Shown here in pieces: positions 8,849-17,870 of a DNA stretch of 64,000 nucleotides. The translations under genes and the position numbers were made by a program. The first letter of the stretch is position 1, and each line of letters begins with the position of its first letter. The notes beneath the pieces were generated by a model that made no database searches, had not been told where the DNA came from, and saw only the letters and a program-made list of their open reading frames with translations. Origin of the DNA: Fusibacter sp. A1 (GTDB lineage: Bacteria; Bacillota; Clostridia; Peptostreptococcales; Acidaminobacteraceae); the NCBI RefSeq assembly GCF_004125825.1, contig NZ_QQWI01000006.1:303246-367245 (forward strand), written 5' to 3'.

Positions 8849-9871
8849 TTACAGAATACGCTTGTCAAGTAACTCGTTGGCTATGAGCTCTTTTCCCCTA
8901 ATAAAGTCAGTCACATAGTTTCTTATTCGACCGGCAGCTTCCTTTTCGCCGACGTGTCTTGACATCCACTTGTTATATTTCAGCAAATCGGGTAAATCGG
9001 TAAAGGTAAGATGATTGGATCCGCCAATCTTCAACCAGCTGCATTTCGCATCAGATGCTTTGATCATAGTATCAATCCTACGACCGTAGTCCTTTCCGAT
9101 TTGGGCATGCGCATCCTCTACCTCATTAAACAACCATTCCTCGCTAAAATTCTGCTCCTGGCTTAGATGGAGCTGCTCTACATTTAAACCTTGACTGATT
9201 GCCGGTTCAAAAAGTGTTCCGTCAAGGTTGATAAATCGATTGGCTGTGAGTACTTTTTGAGCACTAAGATAATTCGCGGCAATTCCAGCCCCAAGAGAGT
9301 GGGCGACAAATAGGATTTCCTTATCCTCAAACAGCACTTTGTATTCCTGCACTATCCTCTGCATCACTTCGTCTAGCTCTTCGACAATCACTGGAATCAC
9401 CTTCGCTTCAAGCTCTTTTAAAAAGGGCTCCATGGCTGTCGCATCACTTGGGTAGATTACTTCTTCTGTAGAAAAGTCGACATGGTAGGTGAGTCTTATC
9501 ACATTGCAGTTCAACTTCAAAAGCTGTGCATGTAAAATGGAGTTGTCATCACCGAATCCACCTACTCCATGCAAATAGATCACCGTCTTGTCAGCTAATC
9601 CGGATTGCCTTAGGCTATCCACAGGATAGTATCCAATATCCAGCTTTTTTAAAGGTCTCAACAACCAGGGCGGCAAGGGAAACATGTCCTTAATCATGGC
9701 AATGTCATCAAGATAGACATACTTACCACTTTCATGTTTCATCTCCGACTTGACTGCGATATCGAATCCCTTTAAGTATTTATAGTGTAACAGTTCATAT
9801 CTCTTATTCTCGATCTCACTGTTTTTGTTCTCTTCAAACGCCTGTATTCTAGTATTCAATAGTATACTCAT
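8849..9871 (-). CDS. Alpha/beta hydrolase, PAF-acetylhydrolase-like
   Basis: A serine hydrolase with the oxyanion-loop block YLHGVGGFGD, the nucleophile elbow VAHSLGAG (A-x-S-x-G in place of the usual G-x-S-x-G), an acidic residue in NLDGTLF, and the catalytic His in SNHLTFTDLP. This last block resembles the SxHxxFxD segment of platelet-activating-factor acetylhydrolase II-like enzymes. There is no signal peptide, so it is cytoplasmic. The start at 9871 is chosen because GGAGGA lies 5 nt before it; the upstream in-frame ATG at 9883 overlaps that site. The natural ester is unknown. Confidence 0.78.
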   Translation of the reverse strand: MSILLNTRIQAFEENKNSEIENKRYELLHYKYLKGFDIAVKSEMKHESGKYVYLDDIAMIKDMFPLPPWLLRPLKKLDIGYYPVDSLRQSGLADKTVIYLHGVGGFGDDNSILHAQLLKLNCNVIRLTYHVDFSTEEVIYPSDATAMEPFLKELEAKVIPVIVEELDEVMQRIVQEYKVLFEDKEILFVAHSLGAGIAANYLSAQKVLTANRFINLDGTLFEPAISQGLNVEQLHLSQEQNFSEEWLFNEVEDAHAQIGKDYGRRIDTMIKASDAKCSWLKIGGSNHLTFTDLPDLLKYNKWMSRHVGEKEAAGRIRNYVTDFIRGKELIANELLDKRIL

Positions 9872-9920
9872 AACTTCCTCCATCTTTAACGCTCACTGAT
9901 CATTCCAGTCTCCTAACTAT

Positions 9921-9950
9921 AAAAAAACCGTCGACATAAGTCAACGGTTT
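9921..9950 (-). terminator. Terminator of the chemotaxis receptor gene
   Basis: An 11-bp stem with one mismatch (9925-9935 with 9940-9950) is followed, on the minus strand, by seven T residues. Confidence 0.87.
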
Positions 9951-9972
9951 CTCTAGCATTATCTTGCTTCAT

Positions 9973-11175
9973 TTAGATATTCATCAGTTTTTTTACTGAA
10001 TTATGTACTTCCGATTCCACTTGATCTAAATTTCGAATCTGATCTGTGAGCTTCTCGTTGATCATCGATCCATAGGATGCCGATTCCTCAATGGTTTCAG
10101 CTAGTGCTTCCGTAGCCTTTTGAATTTCTGAGGTGTTGGTCACCTGATCCTGAACATGTGTTTTAACCATCACAATCGCCTTATCCACCTCACTGATATC
10201 CTTAAGGATTGTTTGGATATTAGTCGTTGCTTTCTCAACTTCCTGGCTGTTCATATTCGTTTTAGAAGCGGTTTCTCCTACTTTACTTACTACGCTCGCA
10301 ATTTCATTTTGAATCATTTTCATGATACTTGAAATCTCTGTCGAAGCGCTTTGGGATTGAATCGCAAGCTTACCCACCTCGTCGGCGACAATGGCAAAAC
10401 CTCTGCCGTGCTCTCCAGCCCTTGCCGCTTCGATGGATGCGTTAAGTGCCAAAAGGTTGGTTTGGTTGGATATGTCATTGATCAGATTGATCATCTCATA
10501 GGCTTTTCCTATTGAGGCGTTCAAGTTTTCAATTTGTGATTTTACACCTTCGATATCCTCTGTCAGACTGCTGATCGTATGGTTGATCGCCGAAATTGAT
10601 TCAATACCGCTATTGGCTTCCTCAATGACGTTTTTACTGGCATTTGTCGCTTCTTCAACCATCGTATAGATGCTGTTTGAAGAGTTTGCGATTCCTTCAA
10701 CCGTTGCTGAAACTTCTTGAGAAGTAGCTGATAACTCTTCGATACCACTAGTCAGTTGCTGTACTTCATCTGCAATGGTTTTAACACCGCCATTGGACTC
10801 GATAATCCTAGCGATTATCTTTTCAAGACCGTCTGAAATCTGTTGCTCCTTAACAAGGCTTTCGGCGATTCCTACTGCACCGATGCAGTTGCCCTTCTTA
10901 TCTCTAATGGGGTATGTAATCGCTCTAAAGGGTATTCCATATACTTGTGCAGGAACAATTGCAGTAATTATTTTGTTTTGTTCAATTGTTGCTTTTAACG
11001 GATCATTTGCAGGAATCGGCATGCCGACTTCCAATTTTACATCAAGTTGATCTCCTGGCGCATATGCGATGAACTTTTCTCGGTCTGTCACCGATGCCAT
11101 GATATCCTTTTGCATCACAGTCTTTAAATACGGTATAAAGTTCGTAAATACTGCATGATTGTTCTTTGTAAACAT
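9973..11175 (-). CDS. Soluble methyl-accepting chemotaxis protein
   Basis: The C-terminal half is a long coiled coil carrying the receptor signalling hairpin with the core [17 protein letters not shown] and EVGKLA. No membrane segment is present, so this is a cytoplasmic receptor. The N-terminal 130 residues hold a small sensor region ([20 protein letters not shown], then [13 protein letters not shown]), which looks PAS/Cache-like, as in many soluble clostridial receptors. The ATG at 11175 is preferred because TTGGAGG lies just before it. The ligand is unknown. It is transcribed alone and ends in a good terminator. Confidence 0.9.
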   Translation of the reverse strand: MFTKNNHAVFTNFIPYLKTVMQKDIMASVTDREKFIAYAPGDQLDVKLEVGMPIPANDPLKATIEQNKIITAIVPAQVYGIPFRAITYPIRDKKGNCIGAVGIAESLVKEQQISDGLEKIIARIIESNGGVKTIADEVQQLTSGIEELSATSQEVSATVEGIANSSNSIYTMVEEATNASKNVIEEANSGIESISAINHTISSLTEDIEGVKSQIENLNASIGKAYEMINLINDISNQTNLLALNASIEAARAGEHGRGFAIVADEVGKLAIQSQSASTEISSIMKMIQNEIASVVSKVGETASKTNMNSQEVEKATTNIQTILKDISEVDKAIVMVKTHVQDQVTNTSEIQKATEALAETIEESASYGSMINEKLTDQIRNLDQVESEVHNSVKKLMNI

Positions 11176-11318
11176 TACTTCCTCCAAAATTAGGTGACGA
11201 CTGCGCAAGTGTGTGAACTATCTGAAAATAGAACCATGCGAATTGATTCCATTCATCAATTATATAGTTTTACTTAAAACTAATCAACAGAAGCTTACAT
11301 AACTCACCTTTTTGAATG

Positions 11319-12278
11319 CTAACGATCCACCGTATTTACCGGTCTTCCCTCGATATAGGATTCGATATTCTCAACCACCGTATCCATGAGGCGTCCTCTG
11401 GCTTCGACGGGTGCCCAGGCGATATGGGGTGTGATAATCATATTAGGCGCCTTAAGGAGCGGATTGTCAGATTGGATTGGTTCAACCGATACCACATCCA
11501 CTGCGGCGCCTGCCACATGACCGTATAAAAGAGCTTCATACAAATCCTGTTCATTGACCAGCGGGCCTCTAGAGGTATTGATGATATAGACGCCCTTTTT
11601 CATTTGAGCTATCGTATTCTTATTCACTAGATTTCTCGTACTCTCAAAAAGAGGCACATGTAAGGAAATTACATCTGAACGCTTAAAGACTTCGTCTAAG
11701 GGCACAAAGTGTAAGGCTTTCGATTCCAGACTTCGATCGGGGTTCAAGTCGTATGCAAGCACAGTCATACCGAACGCCTGAGCAATTTCGGCAGTTTTAG
11801 CGCCTATCTTTCCCATTCCGATGATTCCCATGCTTTTACCCGATAATTCGAACAGGGGCGTTTCCCAGTAGCAGAAGTCCTGATGGTTCGTCCATTTGCC
11901 CGCCCTGACCGTCTGGTCGTGTTTTTCCACACGGTGTGCAAGACCCAAGAGCAGAGCAAAAACGTACTGGGCTACAGCATCGGTTCCATACGTTGGAACA
12001 TTGCAAACCACAACACCGTTTTCTCGAGCCGCCTTTACATCCACTACGTTATATCCAGTTGCCAAAACAGCAATCATCTTCATTTTAGGATGTCTCCTAA
12101 TCAGCTCCTCATCAATCGGGGTCTTATTCGTAATCACGATCTCACAGTCTAAAATCCTTTCATCGATAAGGTCTGCTGGAGTCCTATCGTAGATTGTCAG
12201 CTCACCGAATTTTCTAATAGGATCCCAGCTCAAATCGCCAGGATTCAAGGTATATCCATCCAGTACAACTAGCTTCAT
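11319..12278 (-). CDS. D-2-hydroxyacid dehydrogenase (glycerate dehydrogenase / hydroxypyruvate reductase)
   Basis: An NAD-dependent dehydrogenase with the opening MKLVVLDGYTLNPGDLSW, characteristic of hydroxypyruvate reductases. It has the dinucleotide motif GMGKIGAKTAE and the catalytic set Arg in NTSRGP, Glu in VSVEP and His in TPHIAWAP. It reduces hydroxypyruvate or glyoxylate to glycerate or glycolate. The start codon at 12278 overlaps the stop of the glycerate kinase gene as ATGA, and GAGAGG lies 9 nt upstream. The two enzymes thus form one coupled unit converting hydroxypyruvate to phosphoglycerate. Confidence 0.9.
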   Translation of the reverse strand: MKLVVLDGYTLNPGDLSWDPIRKFGELTIYDRTPADLIDERILDCEIVITNKTPIDEELIRRHPKMKMIAVLATGYNVVDVKAARENGVVVCNVPTYGTDAVAQYVFALLLGLAHRVEKHDQTVRAGKWTNHQDFCYWETPLFELSGKSMGIIGMGKIGAKTAEIAQAFGMTVLAYDLNPDRSLESKALHFVPLDEVFKRSDVISLHVPLFESTRNLVNKNTIAQMKKGVYIINTSRGPLVNEQDLYEALLYGHVAGAAVDVVSVEPIQSDNPLLKAPNMIITPHIAWAPVEARGRLMDTVVENIESYIEGRPVNTVDR

Positions 12279-13432
12279 CTTAAACATCCTCTCTCAAATT
12301 TTAAGTGTCTACCTATTTCAATCAACCTGCATGTCCGATCCACACTGCTGATCAGATTCACTTTGGAATCCCTAATCAGGTCCTCAAGCGTAGTCGGTTC
12401 AGTTACAGTCGATACAATCGCGCTAAATCCATACTCATAAAGCTCGTCAGCCTCTTTTGTCACACTACCACCGATTGCTATTACAGGAATATTCAACTTT
12501 TTCGCCCGCCTTGATACCCCTATGGCCACTTTCCCATGTTTGGTCTGATCGTCAATTCTACCTTCACCGGTGATCACCAAATCCACATCGCTGAGCAGAT
12601 CGTCAAAATGCATCCTATCAAGGACCACATCGATGCCAGACTTTAACTCTGCGCCGAGTACCGCAAGAAAGGCCGCCCCTAGTCCACCGGCAGCTCCGCT
12701 ACCTTCCCTACTGCAGGCATCAAATCCCGCATAGGCATTCAGCAGTCGACCTACTGCTGTCATCGCAGCATCTATTTCATGCAGCTTGCCGGTATCAAGA
12801 CCTTTTTGCGGACCGTACACATAGGTCGCTCCGCTGACACCTGTCAAAGGATTTGCGACATCGCACATCACTACAAACTCCGTTTCACCAATCCGGGTGT
12901 CCATCCCCGTAAAATCTATTTTCGTGATCTGACTTAGATTTTTGGCACCTTTAAATCGCATCAGCCTATCCCCTTGATAGAACTTGGCTCCAAGTACCTC
13001 AAGCATGCCAAGACCGCAGTCATTGGTGGCCGAACCCCCGATTCCAATTGCGATTTTTCTAATACCCTTGTCAAGCGCATTTAGAATCAGTTCGCCCGTT
13101 CCCTTAGTAGTTGTCTTTAAGGGGTCCATTTCATTACGATTTAGATGACTGAGTCCCGATGCCGACGCCATCTCCATCGTCGCTGTATCCTCTATGATCA
13201 CATAGTCGGCTTCAATTTTTCTTCCTAGTGGATCATTCACCGTGCAAGTCACACGCCTGCCGCCCATCGACTGCTCAAGCGCTTCTACAGTCCCTTCACC
13301 GCCGTCAGCCACAGAAACCGTCATGACATCATCACCTTTGAAATGACTGATCCAAACATCCCTGATCAGTTCTCCCACTTGATGGGAGCTCAAGCTCCCT
13401 TTAAAAGAATCCGGAGCAATCAAAACCCTCAT
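12275..13432 (-). CDS. glxK: Glycerate kinase (GlxK/GarK family)
   Basis: Phosphorylates D-glycerate, in this family usually to 2-phosphoglycerate. The family blocks are easy to see: VLIAPDSFKGSLSS at the start, VADGGEGTVEAL, GIGGSATNDCGLGML, GVSGATYVYGPQKG, GSGAAGGLGAA and DLVITGEGRIDDQT. At 385 residues the length is standard. The downstream dehydrogenase overlaps by 4 nt, which makes a two-gene glycerate pathway unit. GAGGTG is placed about 9 nt before the ATG. Confidence 0.93.
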   Translation of the reverse strand: MRVLIAPDSFKGSLSSHQVGELIRDVWISHFKGDDVMTVSVADGGEGTVEALEQSMGGRRVTCTVNDPLGRKIEADYVIIEDTATMEMASASGLSHLNRNEMDPLKTTTKGTGELILNALDKGIRKIAIGIGGSATNDCGLGMLEVLGAKFYQGDRLMRFKGAKNLSQITKIDFTGMDTRIGETEFVVMCDVANPLTGVSGATYVYGPQKGLDTGKLHEIDAAMTAVGRLLNAYAGFDACSREGSGAAGGLGAAFLAVLGAELKSGIDVVLDRMHFDDLLSDVDLVITGEGRIDDQTKHGKVAIGVSRRAKKLNIPVIAIGGSVTKEADELYEYGFSAIVSTVTEPTTLEDLIRDSKVNLISSVDRTCRLIEIGRHLKFERGCLR

Positions 13433-13521
13433 ACCAGACGCACCTCACCATTCATATTCTACAACATCCCTTTTCTCCAATTATGCGCTATTTCAAGTCT
13501 TATTTCCAGTATTACCAATGC

Positions 13522-13546
13522 AAAAGACCCTCACCACCGGTGAGGG
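13522..13546 (-). terminator. Terminator after rplY
   Basis: An 8-bp perfect GC-rich stem (13528-13535 with 13539-13546) with a 3-nt loop is followed by TCTTTT on the minus strand. Confidence 0.78.
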
Positions 13547-13586
13547 CCAATCTTTAAAGTTATTTTAATCTAATTACAAATCCAAG

Positions 13587-14207
13587 TTACTCATTGACCT
13601 GTTCGACAGCCATCTCAGCTTCCTCAGCTTCCTCGTCAGTCTCAACAATCTTGCTGGTGTGGTTCAACTGAACGATTACGGTATTTTGAGGTGTGTGTAT
13701 CTTGAATTTTTTGTCACTCGCAATTGGTAGGTCAGAAACGTGAATCGGCGCATCAAGTGTTAACTCCGATAAGTCGATCGTGACATTGTCAATCAGATCC
13801 TTTGGCATTGCTTCGATATGAATCGTGCTGGCCAATTGCTGAACCACAGTACTGGTGGTCTCTACTTTTTCCCTATGTACTAGTATCAGCGGTATTTCAA
13901 CCGTAATGGCCTCGCCAGCGGTCAGCTGTTGAAATTCGACGTGTAACGTCTCGTTTTTTACAGGGCTTACTTCGATATGTTTGACAATGGCCAGCTTTTT
14001 CTCTGTGCCGAAGTCAAGTTCAAGAGAAGCGCCAAGCGGCCTATTTGGAAATTCTTTATCGAAAGCTAGTTTCGGAATTTGAATGTTTTGTGATGCTCTT
14101 TCTCTTGAATAGATAGTTGCAGGGATAAAACCTTCACGTCTTAGTCTCTTAGTGTCGCTTTTGCCAGAACCAGTTCTTTCTGAAGCTTTAAGGATATGTG
14201 TTTTCAT
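13587..14207 (-). CDS. rplY: 50S ribosomal protein L25 / general stress protein Ctc
   Basis: Binds 5S rRNA. The N-terminal L25 domain is clear (ERTGSGKSDTKRLRREGFIPA and IYSRERASQNI), followed by the TL5/Ctc beta domain (VKHIEVSPVKNETLHVEFQ, LTLDAPIHVSDLP) and a short acidic tail. At 206 residues this is the long Ctc form. AGGAGAAATT precedes the ATG, and it is monocistronic with its own terminator. In Bacillus, Ctc is induced by general stress; no stress promoter was identified here. Confidence 0.95.
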   Translation of the reverse strand: MKTHILKASERTGSGKSDTKRLRREGFIPATIYSRERASQNIQIPKLAFDKEFPNRPLGASLELDFGTEKKLAIVKHIEVSPVKNETLHVEFQQLTAGEAITVEIPLILVHREKVETTSTVVQQLASTIHIEAMPKDLIDNVTIDLSELTLDAPIHVSDLPIASDKKFKIHTPQNTVIVQLNHTSKIVETDEEAEEAEMAVEQVNE

Positions 14208-14279
14208 AATTTCTCCTATCTAGTACAGCCTAAAATCGCTAGTGTATTTATACCCTTTAACTATTTCTGTAAACTAAAA

Positions 14280-15059
14280 TTATGTTTTAAATAGTTGACT
14301 GATCGTATACAATGTGGCAAGTGCGAGTAAGACCACACAAGTGTAAAGTACCGCTATAGTAAACACATACGTCCCCGCATAGCCTGTTGCGCTCAAATGC
14401 TTTACCAAGATACCCGCATAAGCCCAAATTGCAACAAGTCCGTATTCAATACTCCTAATCCGTATCATCGTCACAGAACAGATGATCACCCCTACCAGTA
14501 AGATCGCAACCATCCAGATTTCATCCGATAGTCCAAAACCGTTCCATCCCACACTTACAAGATAAGTGACGACATTCGCGATTGCAGCAATTGTTATCCA
14601 CCCGTAATAAACGGACATGGGTATATTAATCCACCAGTTTTCAGATTTTGAAAACTCATTATGCTTAATCTTAAGAGCGATCATGATCAGTAGGGCTAGG
14701 ATTGTAAACATAAGTGCAAGCGAAAGTCCAATTTTCAAATAGTGCCAAGATAAGATCCAAAAGGTATTTGCCACATTCGAAAAGCTCAGTAACAGACAGA
14801 TCTTATTCAGTTCAATACCATGTCTCGTATCATTGTAAGCTTTCGGGTAGGTCAAGGCTTTTACAACAAAGAGTCCCAGTAGCAAATAGATGACACCCCA
14901 TATCAAAAATGTGTACCCTGCCGGTGCGAACAAGTTGGGATAAGCATCCGAAATCGCTCCTGTAGTCATCTGATTGATAGGTAGGATATTGGCAAGTGCG
15001 TTTGCAGCAACCATCATTAAAAATGTGATGCCGGTAATCAATTTTGTTGTTCTGTTCAT
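14280..15059 (-). CDS. TspO/MBR-related membrane protein
   Basis: A 259-residue polytopic membrane protein with about seven hydrophobic segments. The block NILPINQMTTGAISDAYP followed by LFAPAGYTFLIWGVIYLLL is typical of the long TspO/MBR-related group annotated as tryptophan-rich sensory proteins, which are larger than the 5-helix core TspO. Trp residues are frequent in the helices. GGAGGTGAGCC sits directly before the ATG. Function is unassigned; porphyrin binding, known for short TspO, cannot be assumed. Confidence 0.75.
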   Translation of the reverse strand: MNRTTKLITGITFLMMVAANALANILPINQMTTGAISDAYPNLFAPAGYTFLIWGVIYLLLGLFVVKALTYPKAYNDTRHGIELNKICLLLSFSNVANTFWILSWHYLKIGLSLALMFTILALLIMIALKIKHNEFSKSENWWINIPMSVYYGWITIAAIANVVTYLVSVGWNGFGLSDEIWMVAILLVGVIICSVTMIRIRSIEYGLVAIWAYAGILVKHLSATGYAGTYVFTIAVLYTCVVLLALATLYTISQLFKT

Positions 15060-15130
15060 GGCTCACCTCCGTATTTAATTACTACCCAAATTAAACAAAA
15101 TCACCTATTGAATTTACAATTTCGCCCTTT

Positions 15131-15733
15131 TTATAAAATAAGCACTTCATCCTTCTTTCGATTCAATATTCTTTTAATCGTATCGACCGATGTCTTTTTT
15201 TCATCCATCGGCGGAAGCTTATCCAAAGCAAAATATGCGCGCTCAGTCGTTTCATTGTTTTCTTTAAAATCGACTACATCCAGGAGTTCACATGCCACGT
15301 AATGGCTGTAGATGGTATGCGGATACTTCTTGGGATCTGGAATTTTGTTCTGAATCGCTAAAATCCTCACAGCACGGACATTCATGAATGCCTCTTCCAT
15401 AAATTCCTTTTCCACATTCTCAAAAAGTGTTCTTCCAATATCCGCCCAACCGCCAGGCAAGGACCATAATCCATTGTTCTCTTTCACCAGTAGAAGCTTA
15501 CCTTCTTTAACAAGGATTCCTCTGATATCGACCTTCGGTGTCTGGTAACCGCTGTCGTTTGCGAAGACCCCCTTGATGAAGGACACATCCTCCTCAGTCA
15601 GTTTTGCCATCATTTCGACGGCGATGCTTCTCAAGCGCTCAAAACGCTCCAGTTCGAAAGGATCCTTACTATAGGTAAGCCCGATTTGAGCTATTTCTTG
15701 CAATTCGGTGATGTAACTAAACCAATCTTTCAT
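15131..15733 (-). CDS. Nudix hydrolase with N-terminal extension
   Basis: A helical N-terminal region of about 60 residues resembles the Nudix_N domain of YjhB-like ADP-ribose or nucleotide pyrophosphatases, followed by a Nudix fold (LVKENNGLWSLPGGWADIG). The Nudix box reads KEFMEEAFM where REUxEExGU is expected, so the terminal Gly is Phe, but the metal-binding Glu residues remain. About 200 residues is normal for this subfamily. It sits between the TspO-like gene and the kinase/regulator pair and has its own GGGAGA site. The substrate is unknown. Confidence 0.85.
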   Translation of the reverse strand: MKDWFSYITELQEIAQIGLTYSKDPFELERFERLRSIAVEMMAKLTEEDVSFIKGVFANDSGYQTPKVDIRGILVKEGKLLLVKENNGLWSLPGGWADIGRTLFENVEKEFMEEAFMNVRAVRILAIQNKIPDPKKYPHTIYSHYVACELLDVVDFKENNETTERAYFALDKLPPMDEKKTSVDTIKRILNRKKDEVLIL

Positions 15734-15775
15734 CTAATTCTCCCTAATTTTAAGCCGTCTTTTAAATCGAAACAC

Positions 15776-17047
15776 TTAGTTTGATGACTTGCCAGCTACT
15801 GAAGGTAGTTTGACCGTGAACTTCGTACTGATTCCCGGTTCACTGCTACAGCCAAGTTTACCATCATGCTGTTCAACAATTTCTTTTGCAATCGCTAGAC
15901 CTAGGCCATGGCTTTGCGACTCCCGATTTCTTGATTGATCGATTCTGTAAAATCGGTCGAAAAGATGTGGGAGATGTTCTGCGGTAATTCCTTCTCCTGT
16001 ATTTTCAATAGCAAGCTCACAGTTCATACCGGACTTTACAAAAGTCAGTTTAATTCTGCCGCCCGAGTCCGTGTAACGTATCGCATTATCCAGCAGTATT
16101 CTGACGGTTTCCGTTAGTTGCTCACGATTTCCATGGATCCATAAGCCTTTTTCACTCTCGTAGTCGAAGTTGAGTTGCTTTTCAAAAGCAAGGACCTCCA
16201 TCGACAGGGCGATTGCTTCAATACATTCACTCATGTCAAAATCAGCTAGTCGACCGAGAGAGTTTTCACGATGGTCTATTTGGGCCAAGTAAAGCAGATC
16301 TTTAGTGAGTCTACCCATTTTTTCTGTTTCCGCTTTGATATTTTCTAGCCAGACCAATGAATGGGAGTCACCCTGTGGTGTGGTTCTAGCCTCAGAAACC
16401 AGTAAGTCCGTCGTCGTCTGAATGATTGCAATTGGTGTTTTTAGCTCATGTGAAGCATCGCTAACAAATTGCTTTTGCCTGTCAAATGCGTCTCTTATGG
16501 GTTTAGTCGCCGTGCTGGTCAGGTAATTGCTGATTAGCACAACCAGAACAACGCTGCCCAAAAATACGCCGAAAAAAACATAGACCATATTTTCAAGTAG
16601 GGTGACTTGCGCACTCACATCGATAAAAGTATAATCTAGCATTCCATTCACTTCTTTATAAATGAATGCCCACTTGTTTCCTTCATAAGAAAGTATCCCC
16701 TTTGTCGATTCCTGAGTCATGGCTAAGTCTTTTATGGCTTCAAAAAAAGCCATATCGGCATCAAAAAAAGCGTCACTTCTTATCAAATCACCCTTTGGAG
16801 AAGCGGTCAACTTAAAGACTGCCATCCTTTCAGGGTTAGGCTCGCTAAAAGGTGGTTCAGGCGGCTGTTCCCTTCCTTGATCATCCACTTTAGGTCTTGT
16901 TTCAGATATGCGGTGCAGCTCTTTTTCAATACCATCATAAATCAACTTATAGGTCAGCATGTAGGTGCTTGAAAATGTGATAAATACAAGTATTGTGAGG
17001 ATGATAAGATTTGTCCAAAGTATTCTTAGCTTAAGCTGTCTAAACAT
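15776..17047 (-). CDS. Sensor histidine kinase
   Basis: Two membrane segments (near residues 10-32 and 155-176 counted from this start) flank an extracytoplasmic sensor loop of about 120 residues. HisKA follows with the phospho-acceptor in SHELKTP (about H200), then HATPase blocks LLDNAIRYT (N box), ENTGEGI (G1), FDRFYRID (F) and GLGLAIAKEIVE (G2). The ATG at 17047 lies 9 nt after GGAGG and overlaps the response regulator gene by 8 nt, so the two are translationally coupled. The VTC/DUF4956/CotH operon diverges from the pair, so that operon is its likely target. Confidence 0.93.
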   Translation of the reverse strand: MFRQLKLRILWTNLIILTILVFITFSSTYMLTYKLIYDGIEKELHRISETRPKVDDQGREQPPEPPFSEPNPERMAVFKLTASPKGDLIRSDAFFDADMAFFEAIKDLAMTQESTKGILSYEGNKWAFIYKEVNGMLDYTFIDVSAQVTLLENMVYVFFGVFLGSVVLVVLISNYLTSTATKPIRDAFDRQKQFVSDASHELKTPIAIIQTTTDLLVSEARTTPQGDSHSLVWLENIKAETEKMGRLTKDLLYLAQIDHRENSLGRLADFDMSECIEAIALSMEVLAFEKQLNFDYESEKGLWIHGNREQLTETVRILLDNAIRYTDSGGRIKLTFVKSGMNCELAIENTGEGITAEHLPHLFDRFYRIDQSRNRESQSHGLGLAIAKEIVEQHDGKLGCSSEPGISTKFTVKLPSVAGKSSN

Positions 17048-17723
17048 CTTGATTTTCCTCCAAAACATATCCTACACCGCGCATGGTTCTTATCGTGACA
17101 TTCGACTTCAGATAGATCAACTTCTTACGTAAAAAAGAAATATAGACCTCGACATGATTGTCTTGCGCCTGTGAATCGAACCCCCATAGTTTTTCAATCA
17201 TTATTTCTTTTGAGGTGTAAATCCCTTTCCTAAGCATTAAAAATGCTAGCACATCACATTCTTTAGGTGATAATCGCACCTTTTTATCGAGTCTTGACAT
17301 ATCAAGCGTCGAAGTGTTTAACGACACATCTCCAAATGTCAGCTTGTTCAAATCCACAAGTTGATCTTTTCTTCTAAGAAGGGCCCGTATCCTTGCCAGA
17401 AGCTCATCTGTTGAAAATGGCTTTGGCAGGTAGTCGTCCGCACCTAGATCGAGCCCCGTCACCTTATCCGAGATGTCTCCTTTTGCAGTGAGAAGCAGGA
17501 CAGGAGTATTTATCTTATTAAGTCTCAGTTCTTTTAACACACTAAGCCCATTCAGTTCAGGAAGCATGATATCAAGCAGTATCAGATCATAACTGTCCGT
17601 AAGTGCCTCGTCCAGTCCTAAAACTCCATCATGTTTAATTTCAACCTGATACTTCTCTCTCGTTAGTATGGCACTGACAGCTGTGGCCAGATTGATTTCG
17701 TCTTCTATCAATAGGATTCTCAT
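17040..17723 (-). CDS. OmpR-family response regulator
   Basis: The receiver domain has the acidic pair in LLIEDE, the phospho-acceptor Asp in LLDIMLPE (about D51), Thr in LLTAKG and Lys in LPKPFS. The C-terminal winged helix is complete (LSPKECDVLAFLML ... VEVYISFLRKKL ... RTMRGVGYVLEE). The ATG at 17723 is chosen because GAGGG lies 6 nt before it. It forms an operon with the downstream kinase. The divergent intergenic region holds TTAAGGTT direct repeats 11 bp apart, a spacing used by OmpR/PhoB-type dimers. Confidence 0.94.
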   Translation of the reverse strand: MRILLIEDEINLATAVSAILTREKYQVEIKHDGVLGLDEALTDSYDLILLDIMLPELNGLSVLKELRLNKINTPVLLLTAKGDISDKVTGLDLGADDYLPKPFSTDELLARIRALLRRKDQLVDLNKLTFGDVSLNTSTLDMSRLDKKVRLSPKECDVLAFLMLRKGIYTSKEIMIEKLWGFDSQAQDNHVEVYISFLRKKLIYLKSNVTIRTMRGVGYVLEENQDV

Positions 17724-17803
17724 AAGCGCCCTCACTTTCTAAAATTGCTACTTTGAGTATAGCATATCAACCTTTAGTGAAACTTAAAAGATATATCATT
17801 CCT

Positions 17804-17840
17804 TTAAGGTTCAATTAAGGTTTAAGGATTACACTAGAAT
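17804..17840 (+). promoter_or_regulatory. Direct-repeat activator site and promoter of the VTC operon
   Basis: TTAAGGTT occurs at 17804-17811 and again at 17815-17822, exactly 11 bp apart; a third near copy, TTAAGGAT, overlaps the second at 17822-17829. A TAGAAT -10 lies at 17835-17840. The repeats cover the place of the -35 element, the usual arrangement for an OmpR/PhoB-family activator. Binding by the adjacent regulator is inferred. Confidence 0.6.
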
Positions 17841-17870
17841 CAATCAAATAATCAAAAGGAGATGAACGGC

